Positions 1 through 6,709 of a stretch of DNA of 10,924 bases are shown here, piece by piece. The notes under the pieces are model-generated. The model saw only the letters and a program-made list of their open reading frames with translations, did no database searches and was not told where the DNA came from. The first letter of the stretch is position 1; every line of letters begins with the position of its first letter. The position numbers and the translations under genes were made by a program. This DNA comes from Proteobacteria bacterium UBA7447 (GTDB lineage: Bacteria; Pseudomonadota; Gammaproteobacteria; Arenicellales; UBA868), in NCBI GenBank assembly GCA_002477475.1, contig DLPX01000058.1:3134-14057 (forward strand), read 5' to 3'.

Positions 1-40
1 GCGCACGAGGAAAAAGGTTCCAAGCGATAGGGTGTCGGTG

Positions 41-74
41 GATCGGTATCCGGCCCTAAAGGCCCCGGACGATC
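41..74. other. Stable inverted repeat (hairpin) near the left edge
   Basis: The outer arms GATCG (41-45) and CGATC (70-74) pair. Inside them TCC (49-51) pairs with GGA (67-69), and GGCC (52-55) pairs with GGCC (61-64) around a CTAAA loop. Small bulges at 46-48 and 65-66 interrupt the stem. No T-run follows, so it is not a classical intrinsic terminator. It could be a 3' end structure of a gene lying left of the window, whose last codons may be positions 1-30, which read open to a TAG. A second, weaker hairpin with a short T-run (CTCC 91-94, GGAG 99-102, TTTT 103-106) lies just downstream. Function is inferred only. Confidence 0.35.
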
Positions 75-168
75 TGCCATCGGGGCGTCTCTCCTGTGGG
101 AGTTTTCAGGTATCCGCGAGGCACCTTCCCGCCAGTCTCTTGCACCGTCACGCACGGGCGCAACGATT

Positions 169-756
169 ATGAAAACACGAATACGCGACCGCTGGCGCAA
201 TCCCGACCAGCAGCAATCAGCCGAGAAAAACGGCGAAGCCCTGGGATACGTCTGCTGGCAACTGGCGTTGACTGCCGGGCGCAACCTGCATGCGGAAGAT
301 TTCATTTATCAGGATGATGTTCAGCGGGTCGCTGTCATACGAGAATACCTAATCTTTCTGGTGCATGCCGCAGATCGCCTCGCCTTCGACAACCTGGAGC
401 AGGCAGACCGTGCCGCCCTCGTACCGGCGCTCGCCCTTGCTTGCGCGCGACAATTTCACCGCAATGCCGTCGAAGTGCTTGGCAGCGGCGACTACCAAGC
501 GCAGTTCATCGAGACACTCAACCGGCGCAATGGGCACTACGGTGAATGCTCTTTTGGCGAGGGGCTGCCGGGCTACGCGCTGCTAAGGGCATTCAGCGAC
601 CACATCCAGGCGATTATGGGCAATGATCAGACCAATCGCTGGGTCATGGATCAGGTGATGGATATAGACGGGCCGGACGTCGTCAGGCAGTTAGCAAAAT
701 CCATGTCGAATCTGCACGCCGACAAAACAAAAGGCGCAAAGACCTCTTCGACCTGA
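169..756 (+). CDS. Conserved-looking protein of unknown function, 195 aa
   Basis: I do not recognise a named family. The protein is soluble-looking, with no signal peptide and no obvious membrane segment, and appears mostly helical. Residues from about 25 to 185 have the compositional balance of a real globular protein: an aromatic-rich stretch (LGYVCWQLALTAGRNLHAED), a hydrophobic helix (VIREYLIFLVHAADRLAF), and a C-terminal part with NRWVMDQVMDIDGPDVV. The tail (ADKTKGAKTSST) is polar and probably disordered. The ATG at 169 has no strong ribosome-binding site, so the start is uncertain. It is followed by a terminator-like hairpin and sits two genes from a DsrS-like gene in a sulfur-oxidation region, so a sulfur-related or housekeeping role is possible, but only by association. 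Confidence 0.7.
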   Translation: MKTRIRDRWRNPDQQQSAEKNGEALGYVCWQLALTAGRNLHAEDFIYQDDVQRVAVIREYLIFLVHAADRLAFDNLEQADRAALVPALALACARQFHRNAVEVLGSGDYQAQFIETLNRRNGHYGECSFGEGLPGYALLRAFSDHIQAIMGNDQTNRWVMDQVMDIDGPDVVRQLAKSMSNLHADKTKGAKTSST

Positions 757-761
757 AGGCA

Positions 762-785
762 GGCCATCTATCGATGGTCGGTTTT
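762..785 (+). terminator. Likely rho-independent terminator after the 195-aa gene
   Basis: GGCCATC (762-768) pairs with GATGGTC (773-779), including one G-T pair, around a TATC loop. It is followed by GG and a short T-run at 782-785. It lies six bases past the stop of the upstream plus-strand gene and just before the end of the convergent 66-aa gene. The T-run is short, so the termination strength is uncertain. Confidence 0.5.
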
Positions 786-791
786 CAGAAA

Positions 792-992
792 TTAATTTTC
801 TTTCCAGTCGGTCGCACTGTCGGTCGTCTGGTTCTGGCCATCCTCATAACCTGCCGAGTAGGCATCCGTGACGCGCTGCTCTTCCCTTTCCGGATTGCCG
901 AGAAATCCCCCGGCCCAGCCCTGGACATAATCCGGATTCACACCCATCTGCTCAAGTTTGTCGATGGTTTCATAATAGACGGTATTCATCAT
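792..992 (-). CDS. Small acidic protein of unknown function, 66 aa
   Basis: This small soluble protein has no signal peptide. It starts with a tandem ATG-ATG (992 or 989). A purine-rich GGAGAG lies four bases before the second ATG and a further GGAGAG sits upstream, so initiation is plausible at either codon. The sequence is typical of a real compact protein: an aromatic N-terminus (TVYYETIDKLEQMGV), then QGWAGGFLGNP, a charged helix, and AYSAGYEDG before a polar tail rich in Q, T, D and N. The paired GWAGGFLGNP and YSAGYEDG segments suggest a small helical fold. It faces the 195-aa gene tail to tail and is divergent from the DsrS-like gene. I recall similar small proteins from sulfur oxidisers but cannot confirm this here. 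No function is assigned. Confidence 0.65.
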   Translation of the reverse strand: MMNTVYYETIDKLEQMGVNPDYVQGWAGGFLGNPEREEQRVTDAYSAGYEDGQNQTTDSATDWKEN

Positions 993-1103
993 TCTCTCCG
1001 CGCTCTCCGCGAGGTAATAAGGAAGTCACGCAGGTAATATTACCCGCCGAGTCCCTTGATCGGGATATCCCCGTTGGGTGGGTCACCCTCTGTCGAATAC
1101 ACC

Positions 1104-2198
1104 ATGCAGCTTGCCGACGAAGATACGCTACGACTGAACGTGCTGGCGACCACTGCGCTGGCTATCCGAATCGATGAAAAAACGATGTCTGTCGAGGCGT
1201 TAACAGAACGCCAGACCCACCGCATCGAACTGAAGCCCACCGGCAATCCCGATCGTTATCTCCGCGCGGTGCGGGAAAGCCTCTCTGTTTTCGCCCTTGG
1301 CACGCGATATCCAGTCTTTATCCGCAGATGGACTCGTTCTGGCGCCCTCGAAACAGAACGCCTGGCGAGACTGCTGCGTCTGGGCGAGGCAGAGGCCGTT
1401 GTGGCCGTAGCCGCTTCGCCTAATCTGGATGATGAACTGGCGCAGCGAGCATGGTGGTGTTTGCCCACCGCAGAAGTTGCGCGCCTGATGCTCTCACATC
1501 CGGATGTGGCCACCGGCAGCACTGGGCCTAAGCTGAGCCAATTTCTTCTCGACCATCTTCCCTTTGAAGACACCAGTCGGAGCATCATAGATACAGTGAA
1601 ACTGCTGCTTTGCTCGAGACTGTTGAACGATGAAGAGGCCGGCCAGCTTCGGGCCCGCGCAGAGAATCACGTAGCCTGCATGGTCGGCTTCCTGAGCGCA
1701 GGACCCAACTACCTGGGTGTGCCTCAAGCCGCGCCCCGCTTTGATACAGAATCGGGCAACGATGCCCTTATGGAGCAGTTGCTGCAGCACGCCGCCTCGC
1801 GCCAGGGTGAAACATTCCTACGGTGTGCGCATCGCGCCTTGAAAAAAGCCGTCGACATGGACACCGTGGTCGATACGCTCAAAGCCCTAGGCGAGTACGG
1901 CAAACCCCTTTGCGGTGAAACGGTTTTGCCCCGGTCCGCTCAAGACTTGCAGCAGATCGTTGAGTCGCTGACCGACTCGTCGAACACCACTCTTGATCCA
2001 GATCAGGTATCGGCAGATAAATCAGCAAAAAACCCAGATCGTCAATCTGCGCTTATTGCTCTGGGTCTTTGCGGGGAGCCGCTGGTTGCTTCGTTTTTTG
2101 CCAAAAGTGATGCTGTCGGCAGCCTGATGCGCAGGAAACTCAAGCCCGTTCTGGAGCCGGTCTTTGCCGCCCTTGAGACCTTAATCGAACAGAACTGA
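1104..2198 (+). CDS. dsrS: DsrS-like protein (sulfur-oxidation accessory)
   Basis: This 364-aa soluble, mostly helical protein has no signal peptide or metal-binding motif. Its pattern agrees with what I remember of DsrS, the last gene of the Allochromatium vinosum dsr cluster. Matching points are the N-terminal LRLNVLATTALAIRIDEKTM, then YPVFIRRWTRSG, LLRLGEAEAVVAVA with LAQRAWWCLPTAEVARLML, LLDHLPFED, and MVGFLSAGPNYLGVP. DsrS is cytoplasmic and needed for normal expression or function of the sulfur-globule oxidation machinery; its biochemical activity is not established. The frame is open upstream to a TTG at 1056, but the ATG at 1104 fits the family N-terminus better; neither has a strong ribosome-binding site. 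No core dsr gene lies in the window, so here it is detached from the dsr operon. It ends convergently with soxB, with 77 bases between the stops. The family call rests on memory, not on a search. Confidence 0.62.
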   Translation: MQLADEDTLRLNVLATTALAIRIDEKTMSVEALTERQTHRIELKPTGNPDRYLRAVRESLSVFALGTRYPVFIRRWTRSGALETERLARLLRLGEAEAVVAVAASPNLDDELAQRAWWCLPTAEVARLMLSHPDVATGSTGPKLSQFLLDHLPFEDTSRSIIDTVKLLLCSRLLNDEEAGQLRARAENHVACMVGFLSAGPNYLGVPQAAPRFDTESGNDALMEQLLQHAASRQGETFLRCAHRALKKAVDMDTVVDTLKALGEYGKPLCGETVLPRSAQDLQQIVESLTDSSNTTLDPDQVSADKSAKNPDRQSALIALGLCGEPLVASFFAKSDAVGSLMRRKLKPVLEPVFAALETLIEQN

Positions 2199-2275
2199 CA
2201 GAGATCAGGACATTTCCCTCAGAAGGCGACCATCAGGGCGACGAATGATCTGCGTGCATAAAAGCTAAGGCGTGC

Positions 2276-4021
2276 CTACGCTACGAAACCCGGATTGCTT
2301 ACAATACCCTTGACCCTCGGCATATTGGGCGTTACATCACGAATGACTTTACGATCACGCAGATACTCCGCCACCACGTCCCAGATATCTGGCAGCTCAT
2401 CAGGCTGTGGATTAACACTCGCCCAGCCAGCGACCTTATACGTCCGCCCAGGGTCGAGCGGCTTGCCGTTCAGCTCGAGGTCAGACAATCGTTCACCAAT
2501 CGGGGCACCTGGATCAATGGCATAGCGAAGACCACCCACCCGCACCATGTCTCCCCCCATCTGGTAGTAAGGGTCCGGATTGAAAAGGTTGTCGGCGATG
2601 TCCTCGAGCACCAATTTGATCATCTCGCCGGTCATTTCGTTCAGCGTTGATTTGGGGTAAGTGATGCCAGTCTGATCCATGAGGCGCTCGACCGTAATCG
2701 GATCGCCGGGCAACAGGCTGGTGCCCCATCGGAAACCCGGTGAAAAAGCGATATCAGCGCCTCGGACTTCCATCAGGGCATCCACAATCACCTGGTCAAA
2801 GCTGCCGATAAAGTTGCCGCGGCGATACAACGTCGTCTCAGTCGTCGCGAGCTCCGTCTCGAGTTGCTGCTTGAAAGGTTCACGGACGGTCTCGATCAAC
2901 GAGGTCATCTGCGGGTCAGGCGGCAACAGGTTCGCAAAAATAGGCAAAAGCCGATACTGATAATCGGCTACCCGGCCGTCACGCACATCAAGGTCCATCA
3001 CCGAGAGAAATTTGGCATTCGAACCTGAATTGACCACCAGCGTCTTGCCGCCCGCGTTATTGATGAGGCTGGGCTTAGGCATCCCGTCGTGTGTGTGCCC
3101 GCCAAGAATGACGTCGATGCCGCTGACCCGACTAGCCAACTTGAGATCCACATCCATGCCGTTGTGAGAGAGCAACACCACAACCTGAGCACCATCGGTG
3201 CGCACCGCATCAACCATCTCCTGGCACTGCTCGTCACGGATACCAAAACTCCAGTCCTCGAGCATATAACGAGGATTGGCCAGCGTGGTGTAGGGAAAAG
3301 CCTGCCCGACGATACCGACCGCAATGCCATTCATCTCCCGTATCGTGTAAGGCTTGAACACCTGACCGGAATCCTCATCATATGCGGGCTTGCCTTCGAA
3401 GTAGGCATCCTCAGTCAGCACGATGTTCTGCGCGAGGAACTCGATTGGAGAGAGGTGTTCATCCACGATCTCACGGACTCGGTCCATGCCATAAGTGAAC
3501 TCCCAATGCCCAGTCATGATATCCACCCCAAGCAGCTTGCAGACATCTACCATGTCCTGGCCGTGGGTCCAAAGCGATGTCGCCGACCCCTGCCACGTAT
3601 CGCCTCCATCCAGCAACAGACTGTTGGGCCGTGACGCCCTCAGCTGCTTCACCAATGTTGCCAGATGGGCAAAACCCCCGACCTTGCCGTATTTTCTTGC
3701 CGCGGCTTCGAAATCCAGAAAAGTAAAGGCATGTGCCTTGGCAGAACCAGAGGCAATATCAAAGTGATCCAGAAAATGCTCGCCCACCACATGCGGCGGT
3801 TTGCCCAAAGCATCACCGATGCCGATATTGATGCTCGGTTCACGAAAATAAACCGGCATAAGTTGTGCGTGGCAATCGGTGAAATGCATAAGCGACAGAT
3901 TGCCAAAAGCAGGCACATCGTACTCAACGCCCGAATCTGCAAAGACGCGGCCATTGACTGCCATACCGGCAGCACCGGCCATCGCCAACAGTCGCATGAA
4001 TTCTCTTCGGTTAAGACTCAT
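2276..4021 (-). CDS. soxB: SoxB, thiosulfohydrolase of the Sox pathway
   Basis: SoxB is the periplasmic di-manganese enzyme that hydrolyses the terminal sulfone from SoxY-bound thiosulfate and releases sulfate. The 581-aa length is usual for the family. The start at ATG 4021 gives a twin-arginine signal (NRREFMRLLAMAGAAGM, about residues 4-20), preceded by GAGAGG nine bases upstream; the open frame reaches a TTG at 4042 but that start is unlikely. Metallophosphoesterase motifs are all visible: TDCHAQLMPVYFREP (48-62), LLDGGDTWQGS (136-146), GHWEFTYG (171-178), LSHNGMD (284-290) and GGHTHDGMP (307-315). A 5'-nucleotidase-type C-terminal domain follows. TDCHAQ and GHWEF are characteristic of SoxB rather than generic 5'-nucleotidases. 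It lies downstream of soxXYZA on the same strand but beyond a terminator and 214 bases of spacer, so it probably has its own promoter or depends on read-through. Confidence 0.97.
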   Translation of the reverse strand: MSLNRREFMRLLAMAGAAGMAVNGRVFADSGVEYDVPAFGNLSLMHFTDCHAQLMPVYFREPSINIGIGDALGKPPHVVGEHFLDHFDIASGSAKAHAFTFLDFEAAARKYGKVGGFAHLATLVKQLRASRPNSLLLDGGDTWQGSATSLWTHGQDMVDVCKLLGVDIMTGHWEFTYGMDRVREIVDEHLSPIEFLAQNIVLTEDAYFEGKPAYDEDSGQVFKPYTIREMNGIAVGIVGQAFPYTTLANPRYMLEDWSFGIRDEQCQEMVDAVRTDGAQVVVLLSHNGMDVDLKLASRVSGIDVILGGHTHDGMPKPSLINNAGGKTLVVNSGSNAKFLSVMDLDVRDGRVADYQYRLLPIFANLLPPDPQMTSLIETVREPFKQQLETELATTETTLYRRGNFIGSFDQVIVDALMEVRGADIAFSPGFRWGTSLLPGDPITVERLMDQTGITYPKSTLNEMTGEMIKLVLEDIADNLFNPDPYYQMGGDMVRVGGLRYAIDPGAPIGERLSDLELNGKPLDPGRTYKVAGWASVNPQPDELPDIWDVVAEYLRDRKVIRDVTPNMPRVKGIVSNPGFVA

Positions 4022-4141
4022 CTTGACACCTCTCACTCTCAATCAGTAAAACGATTCGCCCATAGGCGCATTCAGCGGTCTCGTAAAAACGACCTACATA
4101 AATACACTCGCAGACCTTAATCGACACTTGTGCCTCAAGAC

Positions 4142-4173
4142 AAAAAAAACCCGGCCGTCAGGCCAGGTTTTTT
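4142..4173 (-). terminator. Intrinsic terminator between soxA and soxB
   Basis: Read on the minus strand, AACCTGGCC pairs with GGCCGGGTT around a TGAC loop (one T-G pair), followed by eight T residues (4142-4149 as A on the plus strand). It begins about 63 bases past the soxA stop, so it should end the soxXYZA transcript before soxB. On the plus strand the same element has a C-A mismatch and a six-T tail, so it could also work weakly in that direction, but no plus-strand gene ends here. Confidence 0.85.
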
Positions 4174-4235
4174 GTTTCTGTTCCAATGCGGGCTGAATCT
4201 TATCTGCTTCAGGTTCCGGTCGGACAGTCGATTGA

Positions 4236-5090
4236 TTACTGGCGCTGGCTCGGCACCTTCAAAGGGATCCCGGTGTTCATTACCGCCTCATAAAACTCGA
4301 GCGCCTTGTACTCCTGGCCCTGCGCTTTAAAGGGGTGGGCACGGACCTGCTTGTTGCAGCCACCGTAGCGGCGATGGATAGTGCCCCAGGGCTTTCCCGC
4401 AACCTGCCACTTAGTTCGCCAGACTGGAAATCCCACACCGTGACCCAATCCGGCACTCATGACATCGCCGCGAACCATGTTGCCAGCATTGTGAACATGA
4501 CAGTCAGCGCATGAGAAGTTCAACTGCCCACGCTTCGCCCAGTACGACTGGCGCCCCTTTTGATACAACGCCTGTGCACCCGGGTCTGAAAAATCCACTG
4601 CCATTTTTTCGCCATTAAACTGGGAACGGTAGTGCGCCACCAAACGGGCCATCTTGGCTCTTTTAACGTTCTTAATTTGGTCTTCGCCGTTGGCTTTGAG
4701 ACATGCATTGATGTCGCCCACGATAGTGCGAAGATCACCAGTTGCTGCATCGAATACAGGATAAGTATGGCCTGGTGCCAGGTCGCAGTCGTTCAGCGAC
4801 TTGCCGTTTGCGAAAGACGCGTTCCATTCCTCAGCAGCCTTTTCCATCTCCGGCTCATAGGGCGGAAATTCCATTGCCAGCTCCCAGTTGGCACGGCGAT
4901 GCGCGTATTGCGGAAGGGCGTTAACGCCATCCTGAAAATCCTCGATAGTCAAACCCGGAAAACGCTTCAGGAAGTAGCCCTGAAATTCCTCGATATCCTG
5001 TTGGATCTCCGATTCGGAAATCGCCTGCACGGTTGATACACCTACTAAGGCGATTCCCGCAGCCAGCGCCAGTGAAAACAGTTTCTTCAT
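4236..5090 (-). CDS. soxA: SoxA, c-type cytochrome subunit of SoxXA (single heme)
   Basis: SoxA is the catalytic subunit of the SoxXA cytochrome, which oxidatively couples thiosulfate to the SoxY cysteine in the periplasm. The start at ATG 5090 is supported by AGGAG nine bases upstream and by a Sec signal peptide (MKKLFSLALAAGIALVG, cleavage near residue 23 after VQA). The 284-aa protein has one heme motif, CADCH (194-198), in the C-terminal domain. The active-site/heme-ligand cysteine is C245 in RRYGGCNKQVRAHPF. The N-terminal domain lacks a second CxxCH; C102 and C130 remain, as expected for a disulfide replacing the N-terminal heme of diheme SoxA. The gene is 76 bases downstream of soxZ in the soxXYZA unit and is followed by an intrinsic terminator. 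No SoxK-type gene is seen next to it. Confidence 0.96.
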   Translation of the reverse strand: MKKLFSLALAAGIALVGVSTVQAISESEIQQDIEEFQGYFLKRFPGLTIEDFQDGVNALPQYAHRRANWELAMEFPPYEPEMEKAAEEWNASFANGKSLNDCDLAPGHTYPVFDAATGDLRTIVGDINACLKANGEDQIKNVKRAKMARLVAHYRSQFNGEKMAVDFSDPGAQALYQKGRQSYWAKRGQLNFSCADCHVHNAGNMVRGDVMSAGLGHGVGFPVWRTKWQVAGKPWGTIHRRYGGCNKQVRAHPFKAQGQEYKALEFYEAVMNTGIPLKVPSQRQ

Positions 5091-5166
5091 CTTCTTCTTC
5101 TCCTGAGATCTGCGACCACACCAGGGCATGGATATTCGCATCACAAACTCGTTAGCAAGTTTCGTT

Positions 5167-5481
5167 TTATTTGACAACCTTCTCCGCGCTGTCACTTTCA
5201 CCTCTGTTGTCCACCCAACTGACGGTAACTGTATCACCGGGTTTTGCATTAGGAATACCTACCCCTATTAGAGGATTTTTCGAGACACCAGTCCCCAGAT
5301 TTGCTTGCGCAACCATTTCTCCATTGACCGCGAATTCCATGTTTTCAATAAAATGCTCGGGAATCTTCTCGCCAGTCTTTTTATCCTTTCGGTTTCCGGT
5401 TTCCATAGGGTGTTTTGCAAGAACCATTACTTCGTAGCCCCCGCTTTTGCTCTTTTTGATTTTCATCTTAGTTGATGCCAT
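5167..5481 (-). CDS. soxZ: SoxZ, partner of SoxY in the sulfur carrier complex
   Basis: SoxZ forms the heterodimer with SoxY that carries pathway intermediates in the periplasm. The 104-aa protein has no signal peptide, as is usual, because SoxZ is exported bound to Tat-targeted SoxY. Family features are the basic N-terminus (TKMKIKKSKSGGYEVMVLAK), HPMETGNRKDKKTGEKIPEH, and a Fn3-like fold ending in GDTVTVSWVDNRGESDSAEK. The start chosen is the ATG at 5481, seven bases after AGGAG; an in-frame GTG at 5484 would add one residue with a tighter four-base spacing. It lies 28 bases after the soxY stop, so the two are almost certainly co-translated from one message. Confidence 0.96.
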   Translation of the reverse strand: MASTKMKIKKSKSGGYEVMVLAKHPMETGNRKDKKTGEKIPEHFIENMEFAVNGEMVAQANLGTGVSKNPLIGVGIPNAKPGDTVTVSWVDNRGESDSAEKVVK

Positions 5482-5509
5482 CACACTTCTCCTGCTTAAT
5501 TCTGTCGAG

Positions 5510-5977
5510 TTAGCCGCCGCAGCCGCCGACGGTTACTTTGATTTCCTGAGACGCCATATAGAGTTTTCCCCCAGCCTTCACATAGCAGTTCACGGGAGAG
5601 GTTTGACCCATCTTGATACGCGTACTGTACAAACCACCGCCACCGTCTGTGACTCGCAGGGAAGTGGTATAGGGCCTCGGGTTCTTAATCGCACAAATTG
5701 CGATCCCCTCGACACCCGCTAAGGAAGTCATCACTTTGACTGGAACCACTGCACCATTTTCAGCTTGAAGCGGTGCCTTTATCGATATCTTATCGCTCTG
5801 TTCCACATCTGAAGTCCCAAAAAATGCCTGGAGTGCTTCAACTTCAGTTTTTGAGTCGAACGCTGCTTTCGGCCACGCCGCAGCAAGAACACTCTTAGGT
5901 GTAAGCATGCCAGCACCGGCAGCAACCGCAAGGGTGCCAGCCGCTAGTGAGCCTTTTAAAAAGATTCTACGTTTCAT
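5510..5977 (-). CDS. soxY: SoxY, covalent sulfur-substrate carrier
   Basis: SoxY holds thiosulfate-derived intermediates on a cysteine of its flexible C-terminal arm while SoxXA and SoxB act on them. The 155-aa precursor begins with a twin-arginine signal (KRRIFLKGSLAAGTLAVAAG, residues 2-21) and ends with the carrier motif GGCGG (151-155, carrier C153). The core keeps SoxY features such as NPRP (99-102) and an immunoglobulin-like beta fold. Two further cysteines are present in the mature protein, C95 (AICAIKNP) and C131 (VNCYVKAG); the classical Paracoccus protein relies on the single arm cysteine, so these may form a structural disulfide. The ATG at 5977 has an AAAGG-type ribosome-binding site. 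The gene lies 81 bases after soxX and 28 bases before soxZ. Confidence 0.97.
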   Translation of the reverse strand: MKRRIFLKGSLAAGTLAVAAGAGMLTPKSVLAAAWPKAAFDSKTEVEALQAFFGTSDVEQSDKISIKAPLQAENGAVVPVKVMTSLAGVEGIAICAIKNPRPYTTSLRVTDGGGGLYSTRIKMGQTSPVNCYVKAGGKLYMASQEIKVTVGGCGG

Positions 5978-6058
5978 AACTGTTGCCTTTACTAAATGAA
6001 TGAATCGGATTTTTCGTTATCTTGTCGTTATTGCTTTTACGCCGAAAGTGCTGAGCAC

Positions 6059-6487
6059 CTAGATCGAGAGCAGCCAATCGACCAACAGGTCGATATCTTC
6101 TTCGCTGATCAGATTGTGCTTGCCGAAGGGCGGCATTGAAGTCATGGGATTCTTCTCTGTCGGATCCCAGATCTGGGCGCGAAGATCTTCGCGATTAGGA
6201 TAACGCGCTGCCATCGCTACTAGCGGAGGACCAACGTTTCCGCCGGGAGGGAAACCCTCAGGCCAAGGATTCACCATGATTTGATGACATGCAATACAGT
6301 TACCGCCTCGGCGATTAACAGCGATGCACCAGCCCTTAATGATATTGTCGCCATCCTTGGCAGCGCCGGCCTTGCATTGTTTTTCGGTGGGCCATTCACC
6401 TGCTTGAACAACCGAGGTGACGCCTGTGGTCGCAACCAAAGAGACCGCTGTAACTGTTGCCAGGAACGCACGTTTAAACTTGTGCAT
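6059..6487 (-). CDS. soxX: SoxX, c-type cytochrome subunit of SoxXA
   Basis: SoxX is the electron-accepting monoheme partner of SoxA. The start at ATG 6487 follows GGAG by seven bases and yields a Sec signal peptide (MHKFKRAFLATVTAVSLVAT, cleavage near residue 29 after VQA); 13 residues of open frame upstream are untranslated. The 142-aa precursor has the heme motif CIACH (64-68) in RRGGNCIACHQI and the distal methionine M118 in MTSMPPFGKH, followed by the terminal helix EEDIDLLVDWLLSI. C38 and C54 are additional cysteines in the N-terminal extension. It is the first gene of the soxXYZA unit. A short hairpin (GTGC/GCAC, 6048-6058) sits directly at its stop and could affect message stability between soxX and soxY. 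Confidence 0.95.
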   Translation of the reverse strand: MHKFKRAFLATVTAVSLVATTGVTSVVQAGEWPTEKQCKAGAAKDGDNIIKGWCIAVNRRGGNCIACHQIMVNPWPEGFPPGGNVGPPLVAMAARYPNREDLRAQIWDPTEKNPMTSMPPFGKHNLISEEDIDLLVDWLLSI

Positions 6488-6549
6488 AGTTATTCTCCAT
6501 TTGCCAGCACCGTATGCTGTTCCCAAGCCAGCGCGGCGCTCGTGGTTAG

Positions 6550-6584
6550 TTATCTGATCGTTTAGATAATCATTACTAATAACT
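6550..6584. promoter_or_regulatory. Inverted repeats between promoter region and soxX
   Basis: TTATCT (6550-6555) and AGATAA (6564-6569) form a perfect six-base inverted repeat. AGTTAT (6548-6553) is also complementary to ATAACT (6579-6584), and ATTAcTAAT (6572-6580) is a short palindrome in the same AT-rich patch. Such clustering just downstream of the candidate promoter could be a repressor operator for sox genes, but AT-rich DNA makes chance matches common. No regulator gene lies in the window. A separate palindrome, ACAGTT-GCGA-AACTGT, lies at 6637-6652. Confidence 0.3.
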
Positions 6585-6594
6585 TGATACCCGC

Positions 6595-6623
6595 ATTTAA
6601 CAGGAATTATCGACCGACTGCAA
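6595..6623 (-). promoter_or_regulatory. Candidate sigma-70 promoter of the soxXYZA unit
   Basis: On the minus strand TTGCAG (-35, 6623-6618) and TTAAAT (-10, 6600-6595) are separated by 17 bases. Transcription would start near 6588, giving a leader of about 100 bases before soxX. Matches are moderate (three and four of six), so this is the best candidate seen rather than a firm call. Confidence 0.3.
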
Positions 6624-6709
6624 GAATGGTTGCTAAACAGTTGCGAAACTGTCGCTCGAAATGCAATCCGCGTTCTTTATTTTTTTAGGCATACAGGTAT
6701 ACACAAAGG

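Noticed and set aside
1..30. Open frame reading AHEEKGSKR followed by TAG, possibly the tail of an upstream gene.
   Set aside because: Nine residues at the edge are too few to support a gene; noted only as context for the hairpin at 41-74.
1056..1103. TTG start adding 16 residues to the DsrS-like protein.
   Set aside because: The extra residues do not resemble the family N-terminus and no ribosome-binding site precedes the TTG; ATG 1104 is preferred.
2199..2275. AGATCA (2202-2207) and TGATCT (2246-2251) as a possible terminator between convergent dsrS and soxB.
   Set aside because: The loop is long and no T-run follows on either strand, so a terminator cannot be supported.
3089..4120. Two long plus-strand frames (about 181 and 151 codons) opposite soxB.
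   Set aside because: Both are antisense to conserved SoxB motifs and have no credible ribosome-binding site or domain.
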